From NCBI RefSeq assembly GCF_051014685.1, contig NC_135049.1, positions 31,947,531 to 32,011,530 on the forward strand: a DNA stretch of 64,000 bases. The letters are read 5' to 3'. Below the pieces are notes generated by a model that saw nothing but the letters and a program-made list of their open reading frames with translations, searched no databases and was not told the DNA's origin. This stretch comes from Ptiloglossa arizonensis (taxonomy: Eukaryota; Arthropoda; Insecta; Hymenoptera; Colletidae). Both the position numbers and the translations under genes were made by a program. Below are positions 36,535 to 49,550 of the stretch, in pieces. The stretch's first letter is position 1. Each line of letters begins with the position of its first letter.

Positions 36535-37594
36535 ATTCCGCTCGATCGTCCAACACCGATTCGCGATCGTTGGATCGCGCGATGCGCTCGCGTGGTCCGC
36601 GTACGGTATCGGATACGGCCGTGAGCGAAGCAGGTGAGTAGAAAAATCCTCCTGGATGCCGATTACGGGGTACTCGGTCGTCCGATCGTTTCGTCGCGCG
36701 GTCGATTCGAGACCGAGTCGATCGACGAAAGATCGAGATCGCTTTCGGGACGCATCGTGACACGGCCAAGTTTCAAGTTTCTACTTGCAATTAACAAAAA
36801 TAAGTATCGGCGTCGATTCTGCGCCGATTCACGATGATCCCGCGAGAGTAGGACGAAGAGGAGGAGAAGAAGGGATACTCGGCTTGGCTCGAGCGGGGCG
36901 GTCGGCGAAACTCTCGAAGAACGGAAAACGCGGAACGAAGCTCGAGAGGCCCCGGTGTTCCGGCATCGAGTTTCCACGGAGCGGGCCGAAGCGGACCCGG
37001 TGGACACCGCGCACCGCGCACCGCGCACCGCGGAAAGAAGGGCGCCTAGGAAACCGCGCGACGGTGCTCCCGCGTAACGCATCGCCCTGGGAGATTTACG
37101 ACCTTACGTGCTAATACTTTGGAAAATGCTTTGGTTTCTTCTCGATCACCGTTGCTTTGTATACTCGACTTAGGTATCGTTCGTCGCTAGTTAAAAACTA
37201 CTTAATTCGAGCTAAGTTAAACACTACCTTTGGACGTTTGGTATTCTTTGCTTTTTCGTTTGGCGCGCTCGCTTGCTCGCTTCTTTGGCTGCTCGTATTT
37301 GCTCCGTCGATCGTTGACGCGGGACCTCGTCGGGGGCGTATCGGTTGCTCCGCGTTCCTTCGCGATTCCCGTCGATTTCGAAGCCGCCGGACGCGGAGGG
37401 AACGCGCCCGCGCTCCCACTGGCTGCGTCGCGCGTTCACGGACCAGAGAAAGAGGGATTCGTCGAAAAATAACGACGCGACCCGTCGCCGGAGGAGGAAA
37501 GGGGTTTTTCGGCGAACCGCGACGCGATCCTTTTTCCCTTCTACGTGTAGTGCTCGCAATCCCCACACTCGGAGAGCGTGGGTGTGGACGAACA

Positions 37595-37762
37595 CTAGGT
37601 GGCGTTCGGATCCTCGTAGGCCTTCTCGTAGTCCCGTCGACGGATCACCGCGAAGTGAGTCATCTGGAAGGAGTTGGTCTTCTTGCAGCCACGCTCCAAC
37701 GTACCCGTCATACTGTAACCCATGTTGAAGTCGCTCGACGAAACGTTCGACGTCAGGTACAA
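37595..37762 (-). CDS. 198-residue protein, exon 4 (terminal)
   Basis: The acceptor TTTCTGTCGGCAG has a good pyrimidine tract. It encodes 55 residues from [20 protein letters not shown] to [11 protein letters not shown], then TAG. The amino-acid mix is unlike the Arg/Ser/Pro-rich chance frames around it. Confidence 0.75.
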   Translation of the reverse strand: MYLTSNVSSSDFNMGYSMTGTLERGCKKTNSFQMTHFAVIRRRDYEKAYEDPNAT

Positions 37763-40700
37763 CTGCCGACAGAAACAGACCAGCGTCGTTCAGACGTATC
37801 GACGGTACACCGAGATCGTCGGCTCGCGCGAACAACTACGAACGGTAATATCTTCCGTGGCGAAGGATCGTTTTCGGTTCGGCCCCTTCGGTGCTGGCTC
37901 GTCTTGGAAAAGCATCGTCGGGGTCCGTGGCTACGCGAGCGTTCGAGACGGGAACGTACGTGCTGCTAACGTTCGCGTTTTAGCCTCGTAAATTTCCCCG
38001 TCACCTATACGTTACGCCGTCGCCGCACAATAGAAGCCACTTTAGAATTTGGGTCGTTCGAAAATCCCCGGGTCTCTCCGCCCCGTCGCGGAGAAGAGTC
38101 TCGCCACGGAACGCGAGCGACACTTTCCTCCGAGTGGATCGTCGACTCGGGGAGAAATATTTCGACGGTGTCGAGGTACGGACGATCGAATTTTACGGTC
38201 TCGAGAGCAGGGGACCGATGCTCGAACGCGAAGGAGCCAGGTGTATCGATTACCGTCGTTACGCGAGTTCGTTTCCACGTCGCGAAACAGACGCGAAATT
38301 TCGACTCGGCGATCCGTTCCACCGAGCTCCGTTTGCGAAGCAAACAAGACGCCGTTTTGTTTCGCTCGGAAGACATTAGCGACCACTCGGAAGAGTTTAG
38401 CATCCAGACGTTAACGCGTTCCACAATTTTCCATTCTGCTCAAAGTTTTCCCAGCCTCCGAGTTACGCGATCGTTCCGCGTACTCGAAGCGGCGTACCGT
38501 TCCGCTTCCGCGCGGCTAACGATCCAACGACGACGTTCCTTAGGAATTTGCGAAACGAGACCCATTCGAATAGCGCGTTCACGTGTTTCCTTTCAATTAG
38601 AGCGTTTCGCGAGCCGCAATACCGACGATACTTTCCGCGTTATCGATCCGAGCGACGAATTACGCGCGCATTCGCGATCCATCCCGACGCGAGAGGAACC
38701 GTACCTTGAAATCGGGATCGGTCGTCATTCTCTTGAAAGAGCCGATAATGTAAAGCGTGCCCGTTCCCGTGTCCACCATTTTCGCCTGGGTGCTGTACCT
38801 GAAACAGAAACGGTCGATTCGGTGAGCAACTCGCTGAAACTACGCCGACGAAACTTTACGAGTTTATTAACCGACGTTGGTCGTCCTCGTTGATTCGTGC
38901 GTCTAACACCGCGTGGGAATATTTATTCGGGGACGAGTAATTACGAGGCCCCCCTTGAATCGCGATCGTCGGGACGCGCGGCGTACGTTTTCCCTGGCCA
39001 AATTAAGAGAACGGGGCGCCGATTTTCACGGGTGAAAATTTTCCAGCTGTCGCCGACAGCCGACAGCCGACAGCTCGCTCGCGGAAAAACGTGCACTTGG
39101 TCGGGGGGTCCTCGGTAAGCGTTTTATCGTCCCGTAAATCGGTAATGCGATTACCGTCGCTCGTACGCGACACGGTTTACGGCAATTTGTTTTCTCCGCG
39201 CCTATTTTTCCACCAGCCCTCACCCCACTCGTACCGTCGACGCTTTATGCTTCGTCGGCAGGTTGCGCGTTGTCCGAGAAACTGGGCTCTCGAAGGGATC
39301 GAACGCGGGACGACCGCGCTACCGGGAGTTTCGAGGGGAACGAACGCGACGCGAGACCCGATACGAGTCGCGACGACGAAAATAACGATGGTTCAGCGGT
39401 ACGAGATGGAACGCGGAGGACAAGAATACGCGATAGAAAATAACCGAGAGAAAAGTATAACGAATCGTTCGTTCGGTTCGTTCGAAAAGAACCAGAGCGG
39501 GGGACACCGCGGTTCAGGCTACCGCGAACGAGATTCGGAAGATCGATGCGCGACGGGCGACGCGCAATCTTTCGCGTACGTTAGCACCGCTCGGGAACGG
39601 AAACTTTTCGAACGTATTGCGTTGCACGCGAAACGTTTAACGTAGATTCCGCGTAAATGGTCGTAAATCTGTTCGAAGGAAAATACGACGAGGAGAGTTT
39701 CGGGTCGGCCGGGAAGACTCGACGGATCGAGAAAAGCGAAAAATAAAACGCGTCGTTGGAGTACTCGGGCGCGCAGTCGTACGCGCGAAACGAACCGAGA
39801 ATAATTAATAAAAGAAGAAAGGTCGGGAAAAGAAGGGAGACGCTCGAACGGGGAAAGAATGGCGGCGGGAGGGGGTCGAGCGTTTTCGGAAGCGGAAGGG
39901 TGGAGGATAAGCGAGGGTGGAGAACGCGCGAGCGGGCGAGCGGGCGAGCGAGCGAGCGAGCGAGCAAGCGAGTGGGACGGCCCTCCCCGGTGACTCGAGG
40001 GGCTTATTCCGGCGAGCGCTTCAGCCGGCGACGATCATTAAAAGTTTAAACGCCCTCCATTGAAGTGCGGCGGATCCAACACTCGGTTTAAAATCCACTA
40101 TGGCTGGTGCTTTGACTTTTCCTCCGGTCCTCGATTCGCTTCACAAAGGAAACTTCCAACCGGAGCACCCTTTCGATGCTCGACCCGTCGTCCGATTGCC
40201 CGAGCCTCGTTTCTCCGCGACGATCGTTTCCGGATACGGGAATGCGTCGAATCGGCGACCAAGCGCGAAACCAGCGAACTCGAATCGACCCTCTCGACCA
40301 TCGATTCGCGCCAATCTCGCGAAATACTCGAGCTCGCGCGCGATGCGGTGTACCCTCTGCGGGGAAAACTTTCCGAAAACGAACCGAGAGGAATCGATCG
40401 TTGCCCACGAACGATCGGGAAATCTTGCGCGATGGACGAAGGCGAGGCGAGGCCGGGGGCTACCCTTCGAATCGAGCTCGACCATCGCGAGCTTTGATCC
40501 GCGTCACGCGCGAACGGTGTCCGAGCCGTGCAAAGACCGGGCGTATTTGCATCGGCGACGCCCGAAAGTTGGGATCGGTCCGAATCGAGACCCGTCGACC
40601 GGCTTGTTTGCCTAAACTAACGCGGTCCTGCTTGCCTGCCTGCCTGCCTGCGGGGGCAGCGGCGAGATTACTCGACGGGGAATATTTAGGAAAGCCCGTG

Positions 40701-43700
40701 TACAAGTTCGGTCGAGCGGGCGCGCATCGCGAACCACCGAAACGTACTAGTTTCGTAAACACCGCAACGATCCGAAAACTTTTCGATACTCTCCGCGCTC
40801 GGTTCCTCGCGAACGAAGACGCTCTTTCCGTCGTTAACGTCTCGTCGCATCTGCGATCCTACTCCCGCGATAACGCCGGAGACAATACCGCGCCACGTGG
40901 CTAAAGAAAGAACGAGACCTCGATCGATCGACCGACTCGCGTTTTCCGCTTCTTTCTCGCGAGATTCGAGCTCGTGTTCCGCTTCGAGTTCGAGAAAGAA
41001 GAATCGTGCAAGGAGGGACGAAACAGAGGACACGGGACAGGGAGATCGTGTGCGTTTTCCGCTTCTTTCTCGCGAAATTCGAGCTCGCGTTCCGCTCCGA
41101 GTTCGAGGAAGAAGAATCGCGCAAGGAGGGACGAAACAGAGGACACGCGGGACAAGGAGACCGTATGCAAGGAGTACGACTAAGACGCGGCGTATTCCGT
41201 GGGATGGCCCGAATCGAGGGGATCGCTATAAATCGCGAAGCTTATCGGACTGGCAGGTTGGCAGCCGGTTTAACGGCCACGGCGGCGTCTAGGGTCGTTT
41301 TGCTAGAAAATCGCCGAATCCCGGTTTACCAGCTAGCGACCGCGCGATAATCGCGAATCCGTGCCGCGCGTTATCCGTTCTCTCCTTCGCTGGTTCTCGA
41401 TCTTACCGTATAGTTTATCGTCCGAGTACAAGGCGACGCACTTTGCACCGACGCGGCGAGATCGCGCGCGAGTTAAGGGATAAGCCGCAATTGGCGAGCC
41501 GCGCAATCGAGGATACCGTGCGCGTTCTCTCTCGAGAGAGACACAGAGAGACGGTCCCCTCGACTCGCAGCCACCTCGGGGCATTGCCCGATCGCTCGAC
41601 GAAAACGAACCGACGAGGAATCGGCAGCGAGCGAGTCGGTTAACGTCGGGTCGTCCGATCTCCCGTATCTCTCGCGAGTCGAAACGCGAGCCAAAACCGA
41701 GAACGTTCTTCGAAAGTTTCTCCCGTTAATTGGCCAGCTCGGGGAGTTTTCGAAGACGGTTAACCTTTCGTCGAGGATCGTCGACGCATCGAGAAAACTT
41801 GTTCCACGAGTGTTTCGTTGCTCCACCGTCGAAAGTTGCTCGCTCGCGATTAACCTCGGTGTCGCGAAGATCGAGGGAGCGACGACTCGAGCGGGGACTC
41901 GCGAAATGAGTTCGAAGTTCGAACCGTGCGAGAAACCGTTCTCGAAACGACCGATCGAAAGTTTCCGACGACGGAAACGGGCAACCGGCATAGTCGAGAA
42001 ACGATCGCGAGCGATCACGCGTATCGGGAACACCGTCAAAACTCGCGAGGAGCGGGAAACAAGGGGACGGTGAAATTTCGAACGCGGCGTGTCCCTGTAA
42101 TTCTCGAGCGACGACGCGGGAAACGGATCGTAGACATTCCGGCCACGTAACCCGAAAGCACGAATTTCCGTCCGCGCGAGGAATACGATTATGGGAAAAC
42201 GTCGTGGCGGCGTACGTGTGCATCATCGGCCACGTTCTCCGCGGCTGACCCCGTTAACGCCGCAACAACGTTATCGTCGCGTCGACGCCTCCTCGTTCCT
42301 CTCTCGCTCTCTCTCTCTTTCTCTCTCTCTCGGGGACTTACCTCCTGGTCCCAGCAACTTCGACGACCTTGCACCGACTTCGACTCCACCAGAACGGCGT
42401 CAAGGTCCAGTAGGAACTACTCGCGCTTCTCGCCCAGCCCTCCTCCGGAAACAGAAGCACCTGCGACAGACAACGAGCATCCCGTGCTCGAGGTACAGTG
42501 TTCCCGGCTCGTGCGCGTGCAATTTTTCCCTCGCGTCGCGTCGCGAGGAAACTCGCTCGTCCCCGTCGGTTTTCGTTCGTTCGCCGATCGAATTTCACCG
42601 CGCCACGGAGACATTTTTTATATTCCCCGAACGTGTTCGCGAGACCGTCCTCGACGAGATCGACGAAAACGAGGCCGCGTTTATTTTTAATTATACGCGA
42701 CGCGATGTATTTCCGAGGCGACACGAATGACGTACAATTAAAAATAGTCCGAGCGAGGTCGCGCGTTTCGACCGATTTTCGCTCGGAAGGACCGTACCGA
42801 TCGGTACGGCGAAGCTCTCCCGATATTAGGAAAAACGTTATTTAAATTCCATTAGCCCGGGCTCTTCTCGTCGTAGCGAAGGACGCTCGTGGTTCGCGGC
42901 AAAGTGTACACCCGAGCGACGAGATTCGACGACTCGACTACGGGCACCGAAGGACGAACGAAAGAGCCGACTCGTCGATACGCGGAAAGGAGGCGGTGCT
43001 CGAAAATCCTGGCTCGAAGCACCGAGACGACGGAAACGAGAGACTCGAGTCGCTCGGAGAAACGAGTTCTCCAAACGACGGCTTCGATGCGCCTTCGAGC
43101 CGAGTGTACAGCGACAAAGTTTCTCCGTCGCGTTCTCTCTTCGAACTTTATTTTTTTTCTCTCCTTCCGCGGACATCGCGTACCGCGTTCGAAATACCAA
43201 AAGTGTTCGAGTTCGCGAAAACTGCCGCGTGCTCTTCTTCGAAAGCATCGCGTACGCGACAGAGCCGAGGAGGAACCTCGTCGTACGCTCGCGAAAATGA
43301 TCTTCTCCTCGGAAACGCGTCGCCTCTTGGTCGCCGGCCATTGAAGACGTACGAACGATACCGTCGCGTCGAGGTTGAAAAATATTTGAAAAGCGACGCT
43401 CGTTGCCCGGTCGTCGACCACCGCGGACAACCGTCCGTGCGACGTTAAATACCGAAACATCGAGTCGAGCTTTCACGCGCCGTTAAATTCGCGAATCGCG
43501 TTACCCGAGTTCGATTCGACACGCTGGACTTCACCGGAAATCTATCCCGGCCTCGAATTTCCTCCCGATCGTACCGGTACGTCCTCTCCGACTCGAACCA
43601 CCGGTTTTTGCGTTCCGTGACGTTGTTCCGCGATTTATTCCCGTACGTCCCTCGTCCGATATTTTCGCGGTAGATTGTCCCGACGATTCTCGACGTATCG

Positions 43701-46595
43701 CGAAAGAAAGATCCGGATCTTGGTTCCTCGCGCAAAGTAATCAAGGTCCGACTAAACGGTATTCAACGCGCTGGGTAAACGTCCGAGACGGGAGCACGAA
43801 AGAGTAATCGCGAATCGCTCTCGCGAGGGCCTCGCGAGCCACGCGACGAAACAAAAACCACTCGACGAGTTTCCACGTTCCTCTCAACTCGAGACCGGTC
43901 TTCCTTTCTCCGGATTTTAACGACGAAGCTACGAGGAGGTACGCTTCGACGTACGACTCGAAACGCGGAGGGTCGACCGCTTTAGAATTTCAAACGGAGA
44001 GGATTCGTATCGCGGTGAACGTTTCGTCGTCGATCGAGTCGACGATTGCGACCGATTCGACGACGGAAGGTGGAATCGACGAGCGTGAAACTCGCGATCG
44101 CGTCTCTCGACGAAAGAAGACTGCTCGTCGACGGAGAATACGGGCAATCGAGAACGTTTCGATGATTAATCTTCCACGGACAAACGGAATCCCGAACGCG
44201 TTGTCGGCGAGCGAAGGGAGCCAACGAGGAGTAACCGTTGCTCTAGGAAGGTCGTGGCAACGCTCGATACCGTACACGGCGAAGCGAGGCAGCTCGCGCT
44301 TCCGTTCCACTACCGATCGAATAAGCGAATCTCGTCGCGTTATCGCCGCTTCCTGTGGCTCGCTTCGGGCACCCGCTCCTTCCTCTCGACGCGTCTGGAC
44401 TCGCAAACTCGTGGAGGCGAGCTCGCCCCGTCGTCCGCGACGCGTCAGCTCTCTCTCTCTGTCTCTCTTTCGAGCGCGTCTCTCCCTTACGTCGCGCGTC
44501 CGGCGTCTCCGTTACGTTTCATTACGGTCTACTCGGTCCTCGTTGTCTGCCCGGTTCGCTCCGTTGTTCTCGCGTTTTGTCCCCCCATCGTCGTAGAAAC
44601 GCGCCAGACTCGTGTCACGGCGCGCGCTTAATTACACCGCCCGGAAATTATATTAATACTCGTTAAAATTCCACGAACGATTTTCACGGCGTTAGACGAC
44701 GCCGCGTCTAGCATTCGTGACCGGGGTGGCGTTCGAGATCATCGAGTGCGCGCGAACGAGGAACAAGGGGAAAAGTTTGCCGCGCGTCGAAGTTGCTCGA
44801 CTCGCGGAACGAAATTGCGAGAAAACGAGCGACGAAAGAAATCTCGGTTCGCGTTTCACCTCGTGGTGCTCGCGAGTTTCCGGGTGTACCTCGGGATCGC
44901 CGACGACTGCCGCGCAGAACCCGTCGGCTTATTTACCTCGAGTAGGTTACACGCTCGTAACACGAGCTCCCAACGACCCCGTAGCTTCTCCACCGATGCG
45001 ACGCGCGACGCGCGACGCGCGACAAAGCGGAAAATACTTTTACGGACGGTTCCTCCTTTCTCGCGGCGCGCGCTCTTCGTCGTCTTCGTCGTCGTCTTCG
45101 TCGTCGTCGTCGTCGTCGTTGTCGTGGTTGGCAGCGTTGCCTTCGTTTTTTCCCCTCTGTTTTTCTCGCCGCGTACCCGAGACGGTTTCTCGCGGTTCTC
45201 GCGCGCGGGAGCATCGACCTTGCTCTCGCATCGGCCAAGAGGATTTCTCTCGCACTCGAGAAACACTCCGGCGTGGTATCCGAAATCGTCGGGCGAGCCT
45301 ATTTCGCGCGATCGTCGAGAAGCAAGGGGGACACGCGTCCCTCCGCGACGCTCGAAAGGATCCGATCCGTCGAGGGAGATCCATCCGGCGATGAACGGTA
45401 GGCCGCGCGCCATTCCCGCGACCGGCTTGCCCGCGTACCTTGCCCACATTACGCGCGCCGGATACACCGGTTAATCCGATAATCCGCTGCTTCGCGTCGT
45501 TCGGTCGTTCTCGTCTTCGTCCACTCGCCTGCTCCGACGAGTCTCGCCTCTCTCTCTCTCGGCTTCCTTTTCGCGCTCGTTGCCGATGAACGACCAACGA
45601 AGCACCGAGTCGAATTCTACGCTTCTCCTCGTCGCTGATCTCCATCCGTAGATCCGAAGTATACGTGATCCGAAAAAGACGCGAAAAAAGACACGACTGT
45701 TCGCGCGCAACGGACGTCTCGAACGGGGAACGAATATCCGGCAAAGGTTACGAGAAACGCGTAGTCGCAAAGGACGTCGGGGATTAAACGACGATCGCGG
45801 TTATCCCCGGGGAGTCTCGTATCTCCGCATTAAGTCTCGGTAACTGCTGGTCAGCCGGTGCTTAATCCGTGGGGGGAAGGAGGAGCGGAATCGTTCTCGG
45901 AGCCGCGGTTCGTGGAATCCTCTTCGAAATTCCAGAACGCGAGGACCACCCTGGGGATAACCGTGCCCGCTCGCCCGCCCGCTCGCGCATACACACACAC
46001 ACACACACAGAGAGAGAGACACATACATGCGCGCGTCGAAATTGGTCGAAATAGAGGATCGAGGACGCCGTAACGCGAGCCCGATCGCGTTACAACGCCG
46101 AATCGAGTTGCGAGCGAATTTTCCGCGAGCGTGGCCCGCCCGGCGCGACGCGAACGAAAGATTTCGAAACGCCTCGAAAGTCGAGGGGGGCTGGCAATCG
46201 CCGACCGTAAGAATCTTTATCCTCTCTCTCGCCGAAACGATTCCGTAAATTTTCGCGAAAGAACGGGGAATCGAGCCAGGCCCCGCCCGGATAAGACGGT
46301 TTCCCGACCCCTCGCTTCTTCGCCGATGTCGGTTTCGATTTCGGCGTTCAATTCGGATTCGAGATTGGCCGCGCGGCAATCGCGGGCAAAGGCTACCGAT
46401 AACGCGGGGATTTCCTATATATCGGTAGATTTAAGCGAGAGGAGGGAACTCGAACGGCAAGGTATATCCGAGGAATAAAAGTAAACTCGATCGCGGCTAG
46501 GTTCGAGGGTAAAGGGACCGAGGACCGGTTCGCGAAACTCGTTACTTTTCGGCAAGGTGGAAGGAGGAATGGTCGCGCGACGCGAGATGAAAGAA

Positions 46596-46648
<53 letters not shown>

Positions 46649-49518
46649 GCGACGCAACGCGAGCGAGACGTCGCTCGGTTCCGTCGCGATCGACGCGACT
46701 CGTGGCCTCGGTAATCCAACGCGCAGCCTAGAACTTTCGCTCGGTGCGGTTTCTGGGTCACGGGGTGGATGCAACGTCGCACGCCGACACCGTGGCAAGG
46801 AAGAGAAACGGGTAAGGGAAGAGGAAAGGCGTTCGACATCGGATATCGGAAAGTCGATGTCGCGCGCGGACGGGGCCTCGAGATCGCGTTACGGAAACGA
46901 GCCGATGCGACCGAGGGTAAGAACGCGGTCCGCGATCGATTCGACGCGGGATCGAGCAATTTCGCGTACGCTCGCCCTGCTCGCCCTGCTCGCGAAGAAA
47001 ACCGTGCGAGTCTTCCCTTTTCTTCCTCGTCCGCGGAACATCGCCGGTTCGTTAATTTCCCTCTATCCCCGGTTTCCGTTCACCCGAACGAGGGAAGCCC
47101 GAGCGAGCGGGTACACCCGAGGACAAAGTACCGGGTATTTTCTGGGTTAGTCGCTCGAGAAAACGGTAGCCCGGTAACGCGATGCCGTTCCGGACGATAA
47201 ATATATACGGTGTATACGTTGTATACCTAAATTATGTATACACGGTGTACACGTACACCCCACCTATACAACGGTACGCCCGGATTAAATCCGGCTTCGT
47301 ACGAAATCCCAGAAATCGCGGCAGCCACCGATCCGTGCGACGCCACGGTCAGCAATACTTTACACCTGCCACGCCGGCAGACCTAATTAGATGCGACGGG
47401 CTTAATCTTGCGCGCGTAATGGGGTCGTCGAACCGAACGTGCAACGATCTCTTCCCTTTCGCCCTATCTCGAGGACGGTGCCGGGATACCCGCCGGGACG
47501 GGGATTTAAACGAGAATTCGATCGAAAGCCCGCCCCGCGACGACCCGGGGACCCGTATATCGACGCGGACGAAGCGAAATCGGTGCCCTACGACGGATAC
47601 GGATCGTTCGTTTCGCGTCGCGAGCGCGTAACGGCTACGCTCCGCGTCGAAACGGCCGCGCGGCGATGCGCGCCGTTCCAACCTGTAAACGAATTACCGA
47701 TTCGTCGGACCGACGGATCGGGAATTCAAAACGAATATTTGCTCTATCGGCGAGCTCGCGTTCGTTTCGCTCCGAGCCCGGTACCGTGGTCCACATTTTT
47801 CCGCCTCGCGTCGCCGCGACCCGAAACCGGGGAAACTCGAGTCGTTTCTCTTCCCCGTTCCCTCGTCGATTCGATAAACTCGGCCCCGTGCGCTCTACCG
47901 GTAGCCAACTTCGAGTCGAATTCTCCGGCGAGAGTGAACCTTCGACTCGATTCCGATCGATTCCTTTGCCGGTCCACCCGTTCTCGAATCGCGGCGTCGC
48001 TCCCTCTCCGTCCGGTTCCCGTCCCCGTCGCGAACCCCATTTGCGAGTCAAGGAATTACTCTTCCGGCGAAATTCATTTACATCCGACGCGGCGCCGCGC
48101 CGGGACACGTTCGTCGCTCGTGAATCTTTCCCGATCGGTTTTCGTTTCGGCTGCTACGCGAAAGGAAAGAGGATCTCGCGAACCGGAACGACGTTTCTCG
48201 CGTCGTCCGAAAACTTCCCTCGTCCGTCGAATCGACGAAAGAGCACGTAACGCGAAGCAATTAAGCGAGCGGCGCATCGTCGAACTCGTTACCGCTGAAA
48301 TTACGTTTCCGGCGTCCACTCGGTCGCGTTTAACGACTCAATGTCGAGCGAGATTCGTTTGCGTCGACGCGACGACGAATGGCCGCGGCCCCCGTGACGT
48401 CGATCCGGCCGGGGAGAAGCCTCGATCATCGCGCCTCGTTCGTTCGATCGACCGATCGACCGGAACTATGCGCGACGATCGTAACTTCCCTCGACGTAAG
48501 ATCGCGTAGACCACTCGAAGAAGAGAAACGCACGCGTACGATTCCTCGTACAATTCGAAAAGCTCGCGAAAGGATCGGGCGACCTTCTCGAAGTCGAGAG
48601 TCGACGAAGACGACGTCGTTGGTCGGGGCGTAGCGTGATTTCTGCGGGAAGCCACCGAACGGTGGAAAGGAAACCGGAAGAGGAAAAAAACGTCGCGGTA
48701 AGGCTTGTTCGCGATTCGATCGTTCGTTCGTCGAAGGGGTGCCGAGGGTGGCGCGAGGTAGACGCCAGGAGACGCGAGGAGACGCGAGGAGACGCGAGGT
48801 TGACGGGCGGCGGGTGACAGGAAACCGGTGGCGGATGGCGGATGGCGGATGGCGGATGGCGGGAAGCGGGCGGTGGAAGCGGAGAACGGGGAATACCGCG
48901 GGGTTGAAGCACGGTGTAGGGGCTTAAACAAAGGAGGGTCGTTAGAAACAAGTGGCGCCGATTAAAAACGCCGACGCCACTCGCCGCGATGCATCGACAA
49001 ACACGCGACATCGTGTTTTTCTCGGAGTCCGTTTTCCTTTCTCCTTGCCTCCGTCCTGCCCCCGCCACCGTCGCCGCCACCGTCGCCGTCGCCGCCGCCG
49101 CCCGGTCTTCTCCGTTCGACCGAAACGAGATCGAGTCGATAACGTTCCCGACGCGACTTTCCTTCCGCGTTAACGCGTTACGCGTTTCCCTCCGTTACCG
49201 GTACGCGCGCGGACGATTCCTCGACGGGCACGGGACGGAGCGAACGTTTTACCACGCCCGGAGTGTTCCCCGGATTACGGAAACCCCGCGCGCGGAGATT
49301 TTGACCGCGAGGAGGCACGTATCGCGAGCGTACGTGAGCGTAACGGTGAACGCGGAGCGCGGTACGCGAGAGGTCGAGCGAGTTAATCTTTCAGAGGGAG
49401 CTCGTACAACGAGAGGTCGCGTCGAGGGTTAATCGGAGCACAGAGGCGGCGAGTCCGGGTTTTAGTTCGGTTCGAATACGCGTATTACCGCCGAAAGAGT
49501 TTCCCTTCTTCTCCGGAA

Positions 49519-49550
<32 letters not shown>

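Larger units (their letters stand above)
22617..37594. other. Non-coding region between the SV2-like gene and the 198-residue-protein gene
   Basis: I find no spliced or single-exon gene with support here. It contains GA runs (25434-25470, 29707-29729), a GTTC run (29309-29329), a CTT run, a TA-rich patch and a long GAC repeat, listed separately. There is a local tandem duplication at 36094-36534. The segment at 30925-31160 has TAATTA-type words and balanced composition and may be regulatory. A plus-strand GCAG|GTGAGT at about 36628-36637 could be the end of an untranslated exon, but nothing pairs with it. Confidence 0.45.
38799..42341 (-). other. Intron 2 of the 198-residue-protein gene
   Basis: GC-rich intronic DNA. 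It holds a GCGA run (39928-39971), a CTGC run (about 40630-40652) and a 113-bp tandem duplication at 40939-41164. I see no nested gene. Confidence 0.5.

Noticed and set aside
47439..48509. 356-codon open frame, plus strand
   Set aside because: Arg/Ser/Pro-rich, no domain, overlapped by open frames on the other strand; stop-poor GC-rich DNA explains it.
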